A stretch of DNA of 64,000 nt from the NCBI RefSeq assembly GCF_042433055.1, contig NZ_JBHLWB010000004.1:124001-188000 (forward strand), given 5' to 3'. A model generated the notes under the pieces. That model saw nothing but the letters and a program-made list of their open reading frames with translations. It was not told the DNA's origin and did no database searches. Source of the DNA: Gallibacterium trehalosifermentans. Lineage in GTDB: Bacteria; Pseudomonadota; Gammaproteobacteria; Enterobacterales; Pasteurellaceae. This document shows positions 7,410 through 15,057 of this stretch, one piece after another (position 1 is the stretch's first letter; every line of letters begins with the position of its first letter). Made by a program: the position numbers and the translations under genes.

Positions 7410-9044
7410 GTGATTAAACTTAATAGACCATTTTCTCAGCTAACTGTTTTTCTCTTAATTGGCTTTTTTGTGATGCCAATAGTGGCACTACTCTATCAGG
7501 CAGGACAAGGTTCATTACAGAGTTTACAACACCTATGGAATACGGTATTAACCGATTATTTTATCAACTCACTGTTATTAGTCAGTGGGACAGTGGGGAT
7601 CAGCCTAATTTTCGCTATACCAACAGCCTATCTAGTTTCACGCTACCAATTTACAGGTCAGAGTCTTTTACAATGGCTTCTTTGTTTACCATTAGCTATT
7701 CCTGCTTATCTATCGGCTTATTTATATACAGATCTTTTAGATTATCCTGGGATTATTCAACAATGGTTACGAGCAATTTTTGGTTGGCAAAGTATTCATG
7801 ATTACTGGTTTCCGTCGATTCGGAGTTTAGGGGGAGCCTGTTTTATTTTAGCGTTATCCCTTTATCCTTATATCTTTTTGTTAACCCGTTTGGCACTCCT
7901 TGAACAATCAGAAAATTTGACACAAAGTGCTAAATTATTGGGAGCTTCTACAACGCATATTTTTTGGCGGATAACCTTACCTTTACTACGACCAGCCATT
8001 TCTGTTGGCTGTGCTTTAGTTGCGATGGAAACATTAGGTGATTTTGGTACCGTTTTCTATTTTGCAGTGCCAACATTGACGACGGCGATCTATGATACTT
8101 GGCTAGGATTAGGCGATTTACAAGCAGCCGCACAAATTGCGATTTCAATGTTAGCTTTATTAAGCCTATTTATTGGGATTGAGCGTTATGCGAGACGTAA
8201 GCAACAACATTATCAACGAGGTTGTGAACAAACACATCAATATCAACCTTTAACCAGATGGTGGGAAAAAGGCTTAGTGATTTATAGTTGGTTATTAGTC
8301 TTGTTAGCTTTTCTACTTCCACTATTTCAACTAAGTTATTGGGCTTATCACTATTTTACGGAAGCATGGACAACAAATTTTTTTCAATATGCGAAAAATA
8401 GCTTATTAGTCTCTAGCGTTGCAGCAATTATTAGTGTGATATTGGCATTATTGCTGCATTTTTTACAAAGAATGACCCAAGTTTCATTTGCGAGAGCAGG
8501 TTTGCGGATTGGGGCTTTAGGGTATGCTGTACCTGGCACAGTTTTAGCGATTGGGTTGTTGATACCGCTGACTATTGCAGATCATCAACTGCATCAGTTA
8601 ACAAATTGGTTAGGTATACCACCATTAGGGTTAATCTTTTCTGGTTCAATTTTTGCCTTAATCACCGCGTTCGTGATCCGTTTTTCTGCGATGTCGATTG
8701 GGAGTATTGAAACGGCATTAAATAAAATTCCCCCTTCGTTAGAGATGGCAGGGAAAACATTAGGGCATTCTGCCTTAGTTGTTGGCTGGAAAATTCATTT
8801 ACCGTTATTGCGTAAAGGTATTTTAACGGCATTATTGTTTGTGTTTATTGAGAGTATGAAAGAGTTAAATGCCTCATTATTATTACGCCCATTTAACTTT
8901 GATACTTTAGCAACACATGTGTTTACCTATACTTCTGATGAGCAACTAGAACGCGCAGCATTACCTGCGATTGTATTAATTATAGTCGGGTTAATTCCTG
9001 TAATGATGTTGACTCGCTCGTTACTGGCAAATAGAACAAAATAA
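7410..9044 (+). CDS. fbpB: Ferric iron ABC transporter permease
   Basis: FbpB is the inner-membrane permease of the iron importer. At 544 residues it contains two fused MetI-like permease halves, about 1-265 and 285-544. Each has several transmembrane segments and an EAA-type loop that contacts the ATPase: SAKLLGASTTHIFWRITLP near 173-191 and AGKTLGHSALVVGWKIHLP near 448-466. The start is a GTG; a nearby ATG at 7403 is out of frame and stops after a few codons. The gene ends one base before fbpC. Regulation is presumably by Fur through fbpA, with an intervening attenuator. Confidence 0.93.
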   Translation: MIKLNRPFSQLTVFLLIGFFVMPIVALLYQAGQGSLQSLQHLWNTVLTDYFINSLLLVSGTVGISLIFAIPTAYLVSRYQFTGQSLLQWLLCLPLAIPAYLSAYLYTDLLDYPGIIQQWLRAIFGWQSIHDYWFPSIRSLGGACFILALSLYPYIFLLTRLALLEQSENLTQSAKLLGASTTHIFWRITLPLLRPAISVGCALVAMETLGDFGTVFYFAVPTLTTAIYDTWLGLGDLQAAAQIAISMLALLSLFIGIERYARRKQQHYQRGCEQTHQYQPLTRWWEKGLVIYSWLLVLLAFLLPLFQLSYWAYHYFTEAWTTNFFQYAKNSLLVSSVAAIISVILALLLHFLQRMTQVSFARAGLRIGALGYAVPGTVLAIGLLIPLTIADHQLHQLTNWLGIPPLGLIFSGSIFALITAFVIRFSAMSIGSIETALNKIPPSLEMAGKTLGHSALVVGWKIHLPLLRKGILTALLFVFIESMKELNASLLLRPFNFDTLATHVFTYTSDEQLERAALPAIVLIIVGLIPVMMLTRSLLANRTK

Positions 9045-9045
9045 G

Positions 9046-10134
9046 ATGATGAATACTTTATCAATTACACAGTTAACGTGTGGCTATCACGATAACACCA
9101 TATTACAAGATCTAAATCTCGTGTTAGAACAACAAGAGATTGTGTGTTTATTAGGTTCAAGTGGGTGCGGAAAAACCACGCTATTAAAAGCGATTGCTGG
9201 GTTATTGCCTTTGCGTGCAGGAAAGATAATGCTGGCAGGCAATGATCTAACAACGACACCATTGGAGCAACGTCAAATTGGTTTTATTTTTCAAGATTAT
9301 GCTTTATTTCCCCATCTCACCGTGGCAGAAAATATTATCTTTGGCTTGCATCAGAAAAATCGTCAACAGCAGCAAGCTATCTTAGCGGAAATGGTTAAGT
9401 TAGTGCATTTACAAGGACTAGAACAACGTTATCCACATCAACTATCAGGCGGACAACAACAGCGAGTGGCGATTGCCCGAGCATTAGCGTGTGAGCCGAA
9501 ACTGTTATTACTCGATGAACCCTTTTCAAATATTGATAGCCAAGTGCGCTATCAAATGATCGAAGAAATTCGTGCAATTTTAAAACAGCAAGCGGTACCA
9601 GCAATTTTTGTTACTCACAGTAAAGAAGAAGCTTTTGTTTTTGCGGATAAACTTGCTTTAATGGATCAAGGTAAAATTATTCAATTTGGTACACCTTATG
9701 AACTTTATCATCGACCAAACTCACGTTTTGTCGCCGAGTTTTTAGGTAAGGTGAATTATCTTCCCTGTCAACGACAGGCGGATAGACTGGTATCACCGTT
9801 TACTTATTTTGATTTAACGCAAGTATCCGTAGCAAATGAACAAGTTTTGCAGGAAAAACAACATTATCGTGTGTTAATTCGACCAGAAGATATTGCCTTA
9901 CATCTCTGGGAAAAGGAGATTCCTACGCAACTGAGTTCTCCTATGACAGCTTATGCAACGGTTGAGCAATGTATTTTTTTAGGTGGTTTTTACCGTTATC
10001 AACTGAAATTATGGAATCTTACCGCAACAAATGATGAGCAGTTTATAGTAGTTCATCATCAACAGAAATATTCATTGGGCAGTCAAGTGCAATTACTTTT
10101 TCGTCCGAAGACATTTATTGTATTTAATGAATGA
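9046..10134 (+). CDS. fbpC: Ferric iron ABC transporter ATP-binding protein
   Basis: FbpC is the ATPase that drives ferric iron import through FbpB. The 362-residue protein shows Walker A GSSGCGKTT (about 38-46), the Q-loop FIFQDYALFP, the signature LSGGQQQR (about 138-145) and Walker B LLLLDEP, with the switch His in IFVTHS. After about residue 240 comes a TOBE/MOI-like regulatory extension, as in FbpC and PotA-type ATPases. ATG codons occur at 9046 and 9049; either may be used. It is the last gene of the fbp operon and converges on suhB at a shared terminator. Confidence 0.94.
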   Translation: MMNTLSITQLTCGYHDNTILQDLNLVLEQQEIVCLLGSSGCGKTTLLKAIAGLLPLRAGKIMLAGNDLTTTPLEQRQIGFIFQDYALFPHLTVAENIIFGLHQKNRQQQQAILAEMVKLVHLQGLEQRYPHQLSGGQQQRVAIARALACEPKLLLLDEPFSNIDSQVRYQMIEEIRAILKQQAVPAIFVTHSKEEAFVFADKLALMDQGKIIQFGTPYELYHRPNSRFVAEFLGKVNYLPCQRQADRLVSPFTYFDLTQVSVANEQVLQEKQHYRVLIRPEDIALHLWEKEIPTQLSSPMTAYATVEQCIFLGGFYRYQLKLWNLTATNDEQFIVVHHQQKYSLGSQVQLLFRPKTFIVFNE

Positions 10135-10176
10135 GAGAGTCGTTTGCTTGTAAGCATCTATGCGGGTAGAAGATAA

Positions 10177-10203
10177 AAAAACCAGCAATTTGCTGGTTTT
10201 TTC
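10177..10203. terminator. Bidirectional terminator between fbpC and suhB
   Basis: CCAGCA and TGCTGG pair around an ATT loop, flanked by A-runs on the left and T-runs on the right, so it can end both convergent transcripts. Confidence 0.85.
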
Positions 10204-10212
10204 TTGTTATGG

Positions 10213-11016
10213 TTAATTTTTGATTTCGTCTGTTAAACAAGGTTGTAATTTAGCCAGAATTTGTTTCGTGATACGTGCTGACCCAGCGACAATATTTCCT
10301 TTAGTCAGATAGCTATGTCCACCAACAAAATCGGTTACTAAGCCACCTGCTTCGCGTACAATTAAATCACCTGCGGCACAATCCCAGGCTTTGACTCCCA
10401 TTTCAAAATAGGCATCAACACGACCCGCGGCAACGTAGCAAAGATCAAGCGCGGCTGAACCCGTACGACGGAAATCTGCGCAATCTTCAATTAATGCAGA
10501 GACCATATTTAAGTGAATTGGAACATAACGTTTGATTTTAAATGGGAAGCCTGTTGCAAGAATTGCGCCTGTTAATTCACTGGAATTATCAATGCGTAAG
10601 CGGTATTCATTGAGTTTAGCGCCTTCACCACGCACTGCAGTGAACAATTCATTACGGATTGGATCATAAACTACAGCAATTTCAGTGCGCCCTTTTACAC
10701 GGACTGCGATAGAAATTGAGAAATGTGGTAAACCTTTAACAAAGTTAGTGGTGCCATCTAGTGGATCAATGACCCATTGAATATCGCTTTCTTTACCTTC
10801 GCTTGCTCCACTTTCTTCTGCAATAATAGTGTGCTCAGGATAAGATTTACGGATAATCTCAATAATGGCAGCTTCAGCAGCTTTATCAATATTAGTAACA
10901 TAATCGTTAGTTGATTTTTGGTTTGTTTGAATGTCATCACGACGTTCAAAACCTTTGGCAACGATATTGCCTGCTTTTCGCACTGCGCGAATAGCGATAT
11001 TTAACATAGGATTCAT
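10213..11016 (-). CDS. suhB: Inositol-1-monophosphatase family protein SuhB
   Basis: SuhB dephosphorylates myo-inositol 1-phosphate in vitro; in E. coli its main role is in the rRNA transcription antitermination complex. The 267-residue product has the Mg-binding signatures EESG (about 68-71), DPLDGTTNFVKGLPHF (about 84-99) and AWDCAAGDLIVREAGG (about 210-225), all intact. The start MNPMLNIAIRAVRKAG matches the enteric form. It is divergent from trmJ, as in E. coli and Haemophilus. Despite iol-type genes elsewhere in the window, there is no sign that it is part of inositol catabolism. Confidence 0.95.
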   Translation of the reverse strand: MNPMLNIAIRAVRKAGNIVAKGFERRDDIQTNQKSTNDYVTNIDKAAEAAIIEIIRKSYPEHTIIAEESGASEGKESDIQWVIDPLDGTTNFVKGLPHFSISIAVRVKGRTEIAVVYDPIRNELFTAVRGEGAKLNEYRLRIDNSSELTGAILATGFPFKIKRYVPIHLNMVSALIEDCADFRRTGSAALDLCYVAAGRVDAYFEMGVKAWDCAAGDLIVREAGGLVTDFVGGHSYLTKGNIVAGSARITKQILAKLQPCLTDEIKN

Positions 11017-11167
11017 TGGTTTTCTCCACCAGATTTTAAAGAACAGTTGTGTGATAAATTGATAAATCGCTGCGCATTATAGAGAAAGAAAGACAAAATT
11101 GCGAGGAATTTCATCGCGTAGTGAAACATGCTAAACTGCGCATCATTTTTTGTTAGAAATTAAAGTT

Positions 11168-11911
11168 ATGTCATTAGATCAAGTTAAGATTGTTTTAGTC
11201 GAAACGTCCCACCCAGGGAATATTGGTTCTGCAGCTAGAGCAATGAAAACGATGGGGTTATCACAACTTTATCTTGTTGCGCCAAAAGTATTGCCTAATG
11301 AAGAGTCTATTGCATTATCGGCTGGTTCTGCAGATGTGGTGGAAAATGCGAAAATTGTTGCGAGTTTTGATGAGGCCGTAGCAGATTGCTCCTTGATTAT
11401 TGGTACCAGTGCAAGAGCTCGTCATTTAACCACCACTGCGATTAGTCCACGTTATTGTGGTGAAAAAACGATAGAACATCTTGCAAATGGAAAAGTGGCG
11501 ATTGTCTTTGGGCGTGAACGAATTGGTTTGACCAATGAAGAGTTATTGAAATGCCATTATCACCTTAATATTCCAGCAAACCCAGAATATTCCTCATTAA
11601 ATCTTGCCATGGCGGTGCAATTAGTCAGTTATGAAATTAGAATGGCCTATTTACAAGCACAGTCATCACCGACAATTCCTCAACCAAAAGCAACGCTGCC
11701 TGAGGGGGTAGTTGCAGAAGAGTTAGAGTATTTTTTCCAAAAAACAGAAAAGATTTATCAAGAAATTGGTTTTATTCAAAACAGTGCGGTCATGAAGAAA
11801 CTGCGTCGCCTTTATTTACGCACAGCGATTCAGCGCAATGAACTAAATATCTTGCAAGGTATGTTGACCGCAGTAGAACGTTTATCAAAAAAAGATAGAA
11901 ATAGACAATAG
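11168..11911 (+). CDS. trmJ: tRNA (cytidine/uridine-32-2'-O)-methyltransferase
   Basis: TrmJ methylates the 2'-OH of nucleotide 32 in the anticodon loop of several tRNAs using S-adenosylmethionine. It is a SPOUT-class enzyme. The ATG at 11168 gives 247 residues starting MSLDQVKIVLVETSHPGNIG, matching the E. coli length of 246; a TTG at 11150 in the same frame is not needed. Conserved SPOUT motifs are NIGSAARAMKTMG (about 19-31), IVFGRERIGLTNEEL and IPANPEYSSLNLAMAVQLV, which form the cofactor knot. It lies upstream of iscR, the usual neighbour. Confidence 0.95.
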   Translation: MSLDQVKIVLVETSHPGNIGSAARAMKTMGLSQLYLVAPKVLPNEESIALSAGSADVVENAKIVASFDEAVADCSLIIGTSARARHLTTTAISPRYCGEKTIEHLANGKVAIVFGRERIGLTNEELLKCHYHLNIPANPEYSSLNLAMAVQLVSYEIRMAYLQAQSSPTIPQPKATLPEGVVAEELEYFFQKTEKIYQEIGFIQNSAVMKKLRRLYLRTAIQRNELNILQGMLTAVERLSKKDRNRQ

Positions 11912-11937
11912 GTAAAAACGTTATCACAAATGGAATA

Positions 11938-11970
11938 ATACTTGACTGTTTTAGTAGGTTATGTGAGAAT
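11938..11970 (+). promoter_or_regulatory. iscR promoter with type 1 IscR-binding site
   Basis: Positions 11938-11962 fit the 25-bp type 1 IscR consensus (ATASYYGACTRWWWYAGTCRRSTAT) at all but two bases: left half ATACTTGACT, right half TAGTAGGTTAT. The -35 box TTGACT (11942-11947) lies inside the site, with a possible -10 GAGAAT (11965-11970) after a 17-bp spacer. Bound IscR-[2Fe-2S] would block the promoter. Confidence 0.8.
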
Positions 11971-12005
11971 TTTCTCCGTTTTGAAACAAGGTTAGAGAAT
12001 TCACG

Positions 12006-12476
12006 ATGAAACTTACTTCAAAAGGACGTTATGCGGTTACTGCTATATTAGACATTGCGTTAAACGCCGACGATGGTCCTGTTACTTTATCGGATATTTC
12101 TGAACGTCAAAAAATATCACTTTCTTATTTAGAACAATTATTTGCCAAATTGCGTCGTTATGGATTAGTAAAAAGTACGCGTGGTCCAGGTGGCGGTTAT
12201 CAATTAGGTTATCCCAGTGAAGCGATTTCTATTGGCATGATTATCTCGGCAGTGAATGAAAATGTCCAAGCGACAAAATGCCGTAGCAAGGGTAACTGTC
12301 AAGATGGCGTACAATGTTTAACGCATTCATTATGGCAAAAATTGAGTGATCGGATCGAAGAATTTCTCAATGAAATTACGGTTGCTGAATTGGTAAGCTC
12401 ACAACAAGAAAAAATGCAACAGCGTTATCGAGCAGAAATCAATGTACAGCAACATTTAGAAAATATTAAAAATTAA
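12006..12476 (+). CDS. iscR: Iron-sulfur cluster assembly transcription factor IscR
   Basis: IscR is an Rrf2-family winged-helix repressor that senses [2Fe-2S] supply and represses its own operon. The 156-residue protein begins with the typical MKLTSKGRYAVTAILDIAL. It has a helix-turn-helix (about 28-50, ISERQKISLSYLEQLFAKLR) and a wing with RGPGGGYQLG. The cluster-binding cysteines are in CRSKGNCQDGVQC (about 92-104), with the conserved His at 107 as fourth ligand. Its own predicted binding site covers the promoter 36-68 bp upstream. It heads the isc operon. Confidence 0.97.
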   Translation: MKLTSKGRYAVTAILDIALNADDGPVTLSDISERQKISLSYLEQLFAKLRRYGLVKSTRGPGGGYQLGYPSEAISIGMIISAVNENVQATKCRSKGNCQDGVQCLTHSLWQKLSDRIEEFLNEITVAELVSSQQEKMQQRYRAEINVQQHLENIKN

Positions 12477-12509
12477 GAAACTGTTCTTAATAGATTGATT
12501 GGAGTGAAA

Positions 12510-13724
12510 ATGAAACTACCTATTTATTTAGACTACGCTGCAACTTGTCCTGTTGATGAGCGTGTTGCTAAAAAAATGATGGAATATTTAACTGTAGATG
12601 GCACATTTGGTAATCCAGCCTCTCGTTCACATAAATTTGGCTGGCAGGCAGAAGAAGCCGTAGATGTGGCACGTAATCATATTGCTGATCTGATTGGTGC
12701 TGATGCGCGTGAAATTGTGTTTACCTCTGGTGCAACAGAAGCGGATAACCTTGCGATTAAAGGTGTTGCGCATTTTTATCAAACGAAAGGTAAACATATT
12801 ATTACCTGTAAAACAGAGCATAAAGCAGTATTAGATACTTGCCGTCAATTAGAGCGTGAAGGTTTTGAAGTAACTTATCTTGCACCACAAGCAGACGGCT
12901 TGATTGATCTTGCAGAACTTAAAGCGGCAATGCGTGAAGATACAATTTTAGTTTCTATTATGCATGTCAATAATGAAATTGGTGTTATTCAAGATATTGC
13001 GACAATCGGTGAACTTTGCCGTGAACGTAAAATTATTTTTCATGTTGATGCAACACAATCTGTTGGCAAGTTACCTATCGATCTTGCAACATTAAAAGTC
13101 GATCTCATGTCAATGTCTTGCCATAAACTTTATGGACCAAAAGGAATTGGGGCATTATATGTCCGTCGTAAACCTCGTGTACGTTTAGAAGCAATTATTC
13201 ACGGCGGTGGGCATGAAAGAGGAATGCGTTCAGGGACATTGCCAGTTCACCAAATTGTGGGTATGGGTGAAGCCTATCGTATTTGTAAAGAAGAAATGGC
13301 AAATGAAATGCTACGTTTAACTGCCTTGCGTGATCGTTTATATAACGGTTTAAAAGATATTGAAGAAGTGTATGTAAATGGCTCAATGGAACATCGTGTA
13401 GGCACAAACCTTAATATGAGTTTTAACTATGTGGAAGGTGAATCATTAATGATGTCATTGCGTGATATTGCGGTGTCTTCAGGATCTGCTTGTACTTCTG
13501 CAAGTTTAGAGCCTTCATATGTATTGCGTGCGTTAGGCTTAAATGATGAGTTAGCTCATAGCTCAATTCGTTTTACGATTGGACGCTATACCACTGAAGC
13601 AGAAATTGATTATACGATTGAATTAGTGAAAAAAGCGGTTGCAAAATTGCGTGAACTTTCACCTTTATGGGATATGTATAAAGAAGGTGTTGATTTCAGT
13701 ACCGTTGAATGGTCAGCACATTAA
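12510..13724 (+). CDS. iscS: Cysteine desulfurase IscS
   Basis: IscS is the pyridoxal-phosphate enzyme that removes sulfur from cysteine and hands it to IscU, tRNA thiolation and other users. The ATG at 12510 follows GGAG and gives 404 residues, the standard length. It starts MKLPIYLDYAATCPVDERVA. Motifs seen are FTSGATEADN (about 72-81), the PLP-Lys region SMSCHKLYGPKGIG (Lys about 206) and the mobile active-site loop SSGSACTSASLEPSYVLR with Cys near 328. A TTG at 12495 upstream is unlikely. It is 12 bp from iscU. Confidence 0.97.
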   Translation: MKLPIYLDYAATCPVDERVAKKMMEYLTVDGTFGNPASRSHKFGWQAEEAVDVARNHIADLIGADAREIVFTSGATEADNLAIKGVAHFYQTKGKHIITCKTEHKAVLDTCRQLEREGFEVTYLAPQADGLIDLAELKAAMREDTILVSIMHVNNEIGVIQDIATIGELCRERKIIFHVDATQSVGKLPIDLATLKVDLMSMSCHKLYGPKGIGALYVRRKPRVRLEAIIHGGGHERGMRSGTLPVHQIVGMGEAYRICKEEMANEMLRLTALRDRLYNGLKDIEEVYVNGSMEHRVGTNLNMSFNYVEGESLMMSLRDIAVSSGSACTSASLEPSYVLRALGLNDELAHSSIRFTIGRYTTEAEIDYTIELVKKAVAKLRELSPLWDMYKEGVDFSTVEWSAH

Positions 13725-13736
13725 TAGGAGTGAATT

Positions 13737-14120
13737 ATGGCATACAGTGAAAAAGTTATCGATCATTATGAAAATCCACGCAATGTTGGATCGTTTGATA
13801 AAAAAGATCCAACTGTTGGTAGTGGTATGGTAGGCGCACCAGCTTGTGGTGATGTGATGCAGTTACAAATTAAAGTTAATGATAATGGCATTATTGAAGA
13901 TGCAAAATTTAAAACTTATGGGTGTGGTTCTGCAATCGCTTCGAGTTCATTGATTACTGAATGGGTAAAAGGTAAATCATTAGATGAAGCACAAGCGATC
14001 AAAAATAGCGATATTGCCGCAGAACTTGAATTACCACCAGTAAAAGTACACTGTTCAATTTTGGCAGAAGATGCGATTAAAGCAGCAATCGCAGACTATA
14101 AAGCTAAAAACGTAAAATAA
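13737..14120 (+). CDS. iscU: Iron-sulfur cluster scaffold IscU
   Basis: IscU is the scaffold on which [2Fe-2S] clusters are built from IscS sulfur before HscA/HscB-driven transfer. The 127 residues contain the three cluster cysteines: GAPACGDVM (Cys37), YGCGSA (Cys63) and KVHCSILAEDA (Cys106). The HscA-recognition motif LPPVKVHC (about 99-106) is intact, as is the start MAYSEKVIDHYENPRNVGSF. A strong hairpin follows in the gap before iscA. Confidence 0.97.
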   Translation: MAYSEKVIDHYENPRNVGSFDKKDPTVGSGMVGAPACGDVMQLQIKVNDNGIIEDAKFKTYGCGSAIASSSLITEWVKGKSLDEAQAIKNSDIAAELELPPVKVHCSILAEDAIKAAIADYKAKNVK

Positions 14121-14126
14121 TTTTTT

Positions 14127-14154
14127 AGGTGTTATCAAGAAGATAACACCTTTT
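14127..14154 (+). terminator. Hairpin between iscU and iscA
   Basis: AGGTGTTATC (14127-14136) pairs perfectly with GATAACACCT (14142-14151) around a 5-nt loop, followed by only TTT before CCC. It could be a leaky attenuator or a stabilising 3' hairpin for iscRSU mRNA. Confidence 0.65.
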
Positions 14155-14172
14155 CCCATTTAGGAGCAAAAT

Positions 14173-14496
14173 ATGGCGATTTCATTAACAGAAAGTGCAG
14201 CACAACGAGTTAGAGATTTTCTAGCAAATCGAGGAAAAGGGATTGGTTTACGTTTAGGGATTAAAACTGCTGGCTGTTCTGGGTTAGCCTATGTTCTCGA
14301 GTTCGTTGATGTTTTAAATGAAGATGATCAAGTATTTGAAGATAATGGGGTAAAAATTATTGTTGATAGTAAAAGCTTGGTTTATTTAGATGGAACACAA
14401 TTAGATTTCGTCAAAGAAGGTTTGAATGAAGGATTCAAATTTACTAATCCAAATGTAAAAGAACAATGTGGGTGTGGTGAAAGCTTCCACGTTTAA
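14173..14496 (+). CDS. iscA: Iron-sulfur cluster assembly protein IscA
   Basis: IscA is an A-type carrier that delivers iron-sulfur clusters, especially [4Fe-4S], to target proteins. The 107-residue product has the three family cysteines: KTAGCSGLAY (Cys35) and the C-terminal CGCGESF (Cys99 and Cys101). The start MAISLTESAAQRVRDFL is typical. It stands 52 bp after iscU with an attenuator-like hairpin between, and 24 bp before hscB. Confidence 0.97.
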   Translation: MAISLTESAAQRVRDFLANRGKGIGLRLGIKTAGCSGLAYVLEFVDVLNEDDQVFEDNGVKIIVDSKSLVYLDGTQLDFVKEGLNEGFKFTNPNVKEQCGCGESFHV

Positions 14497-14520
14497 TCGT
14501 CCAATATTATTGAAAATATT

Positions 14521-15039
14521 ATGTTTAATCCTTTTGAATTGTTTGCATTACCTATAAAGTTTGAAGTTGATCAGGCTGCCTTATCACAACAGTATCTACA
14601 ACTACAAAAACAGTTACACCCTGATAATTTTGCCACTGCAACAGAACAAGAACAGCGTTTGGCATTACAGCAATCAACACAAGTTAATGATGCGTATCAA
14701 ATCTTGAAAGATCCTATTTTACGTGCGGAAGCAATGTTAAGTTTAGCGTTGCAAAAGCCCGTTGAGAGTGAAAATACGACGCATGATATTGAGTTTCTGA
14801 TGCAGCAAATGGAATTAAGGGAACAATTAGCGCAAGCTGAACAGCAACAAGATGAAATGTTATTAGAAGCATTATCTCAACAAGCAAAAGCAAGTTATCA
14901 ACAAAATTTAGATGTGTTAGCAGAAAAGCTAATGCAACAAGAATGGCATAATGCAAAACAGATCATCGATCGTTTGAAATTTATCCAGAAATTACAACAA
15001 GAAATAGCTCGTTTAGAAGAAAAACTTTTTGATTTTTAG
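14521..15039 (+). CDS. hscB: Co-chaperone HscB
   Basis: HscB is the J-domain protein that brings IscU to HscA and stimulates its ATPase. The J domain covers about residues 1-75 with the HPD motif (LHPDNF, about 36-41), and NDAYQILKDPILRAEAML follows at its end. The C-terminal three-helix part (about 85-172) binds IscU. The length of 172 is normal for the family. The start MFNPFELFALPIKFEVD matches other Pasteurellaceae/enteric forms. It is 18 bp before hscA. Confidence 0.95.
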   Translation: MFNPFELFALPIKFEVDQAALSQQYLQLQKQLHPDNFATATEQEQRLALQQSTQVNDAYQILKDPILRAEAMLSLALQKPVESENTTHDIEFLMQQMELREQLAQAEQQQDEMLLEALSQQAKASYQQNLDVLAEKLMQQEWHNAKQIIDRLKFIQKLQQEIARLEEKLFDF

Positions 15040-15057
15040 TGTGGGAACATAAGGCAA

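Noticed and set aside
7535..7801. Open frame of 88 codons inside fbpB, same strand
   Set aside because: Out-of-frame shadow within a clear permease gene.
9588..9596. GCAAGCGGT as an Apl-type uptake word in fbpC
   Set aside because: One base differs from the ACAAGCGGT core and the flanks lack the T-rich extension.
11150..11167. Upstream TTG start for trmJ
   Set aside because: The ATG at 11168 gives the usual family length and N-terminus; the extension MLEIKV is not conserved.
11801..11809. CAGTGCGGT-like Hin-type uptake word in trmJ
   Set aside because: One mismatch in the core and no extended flanks; not counted as a real uptake signal.
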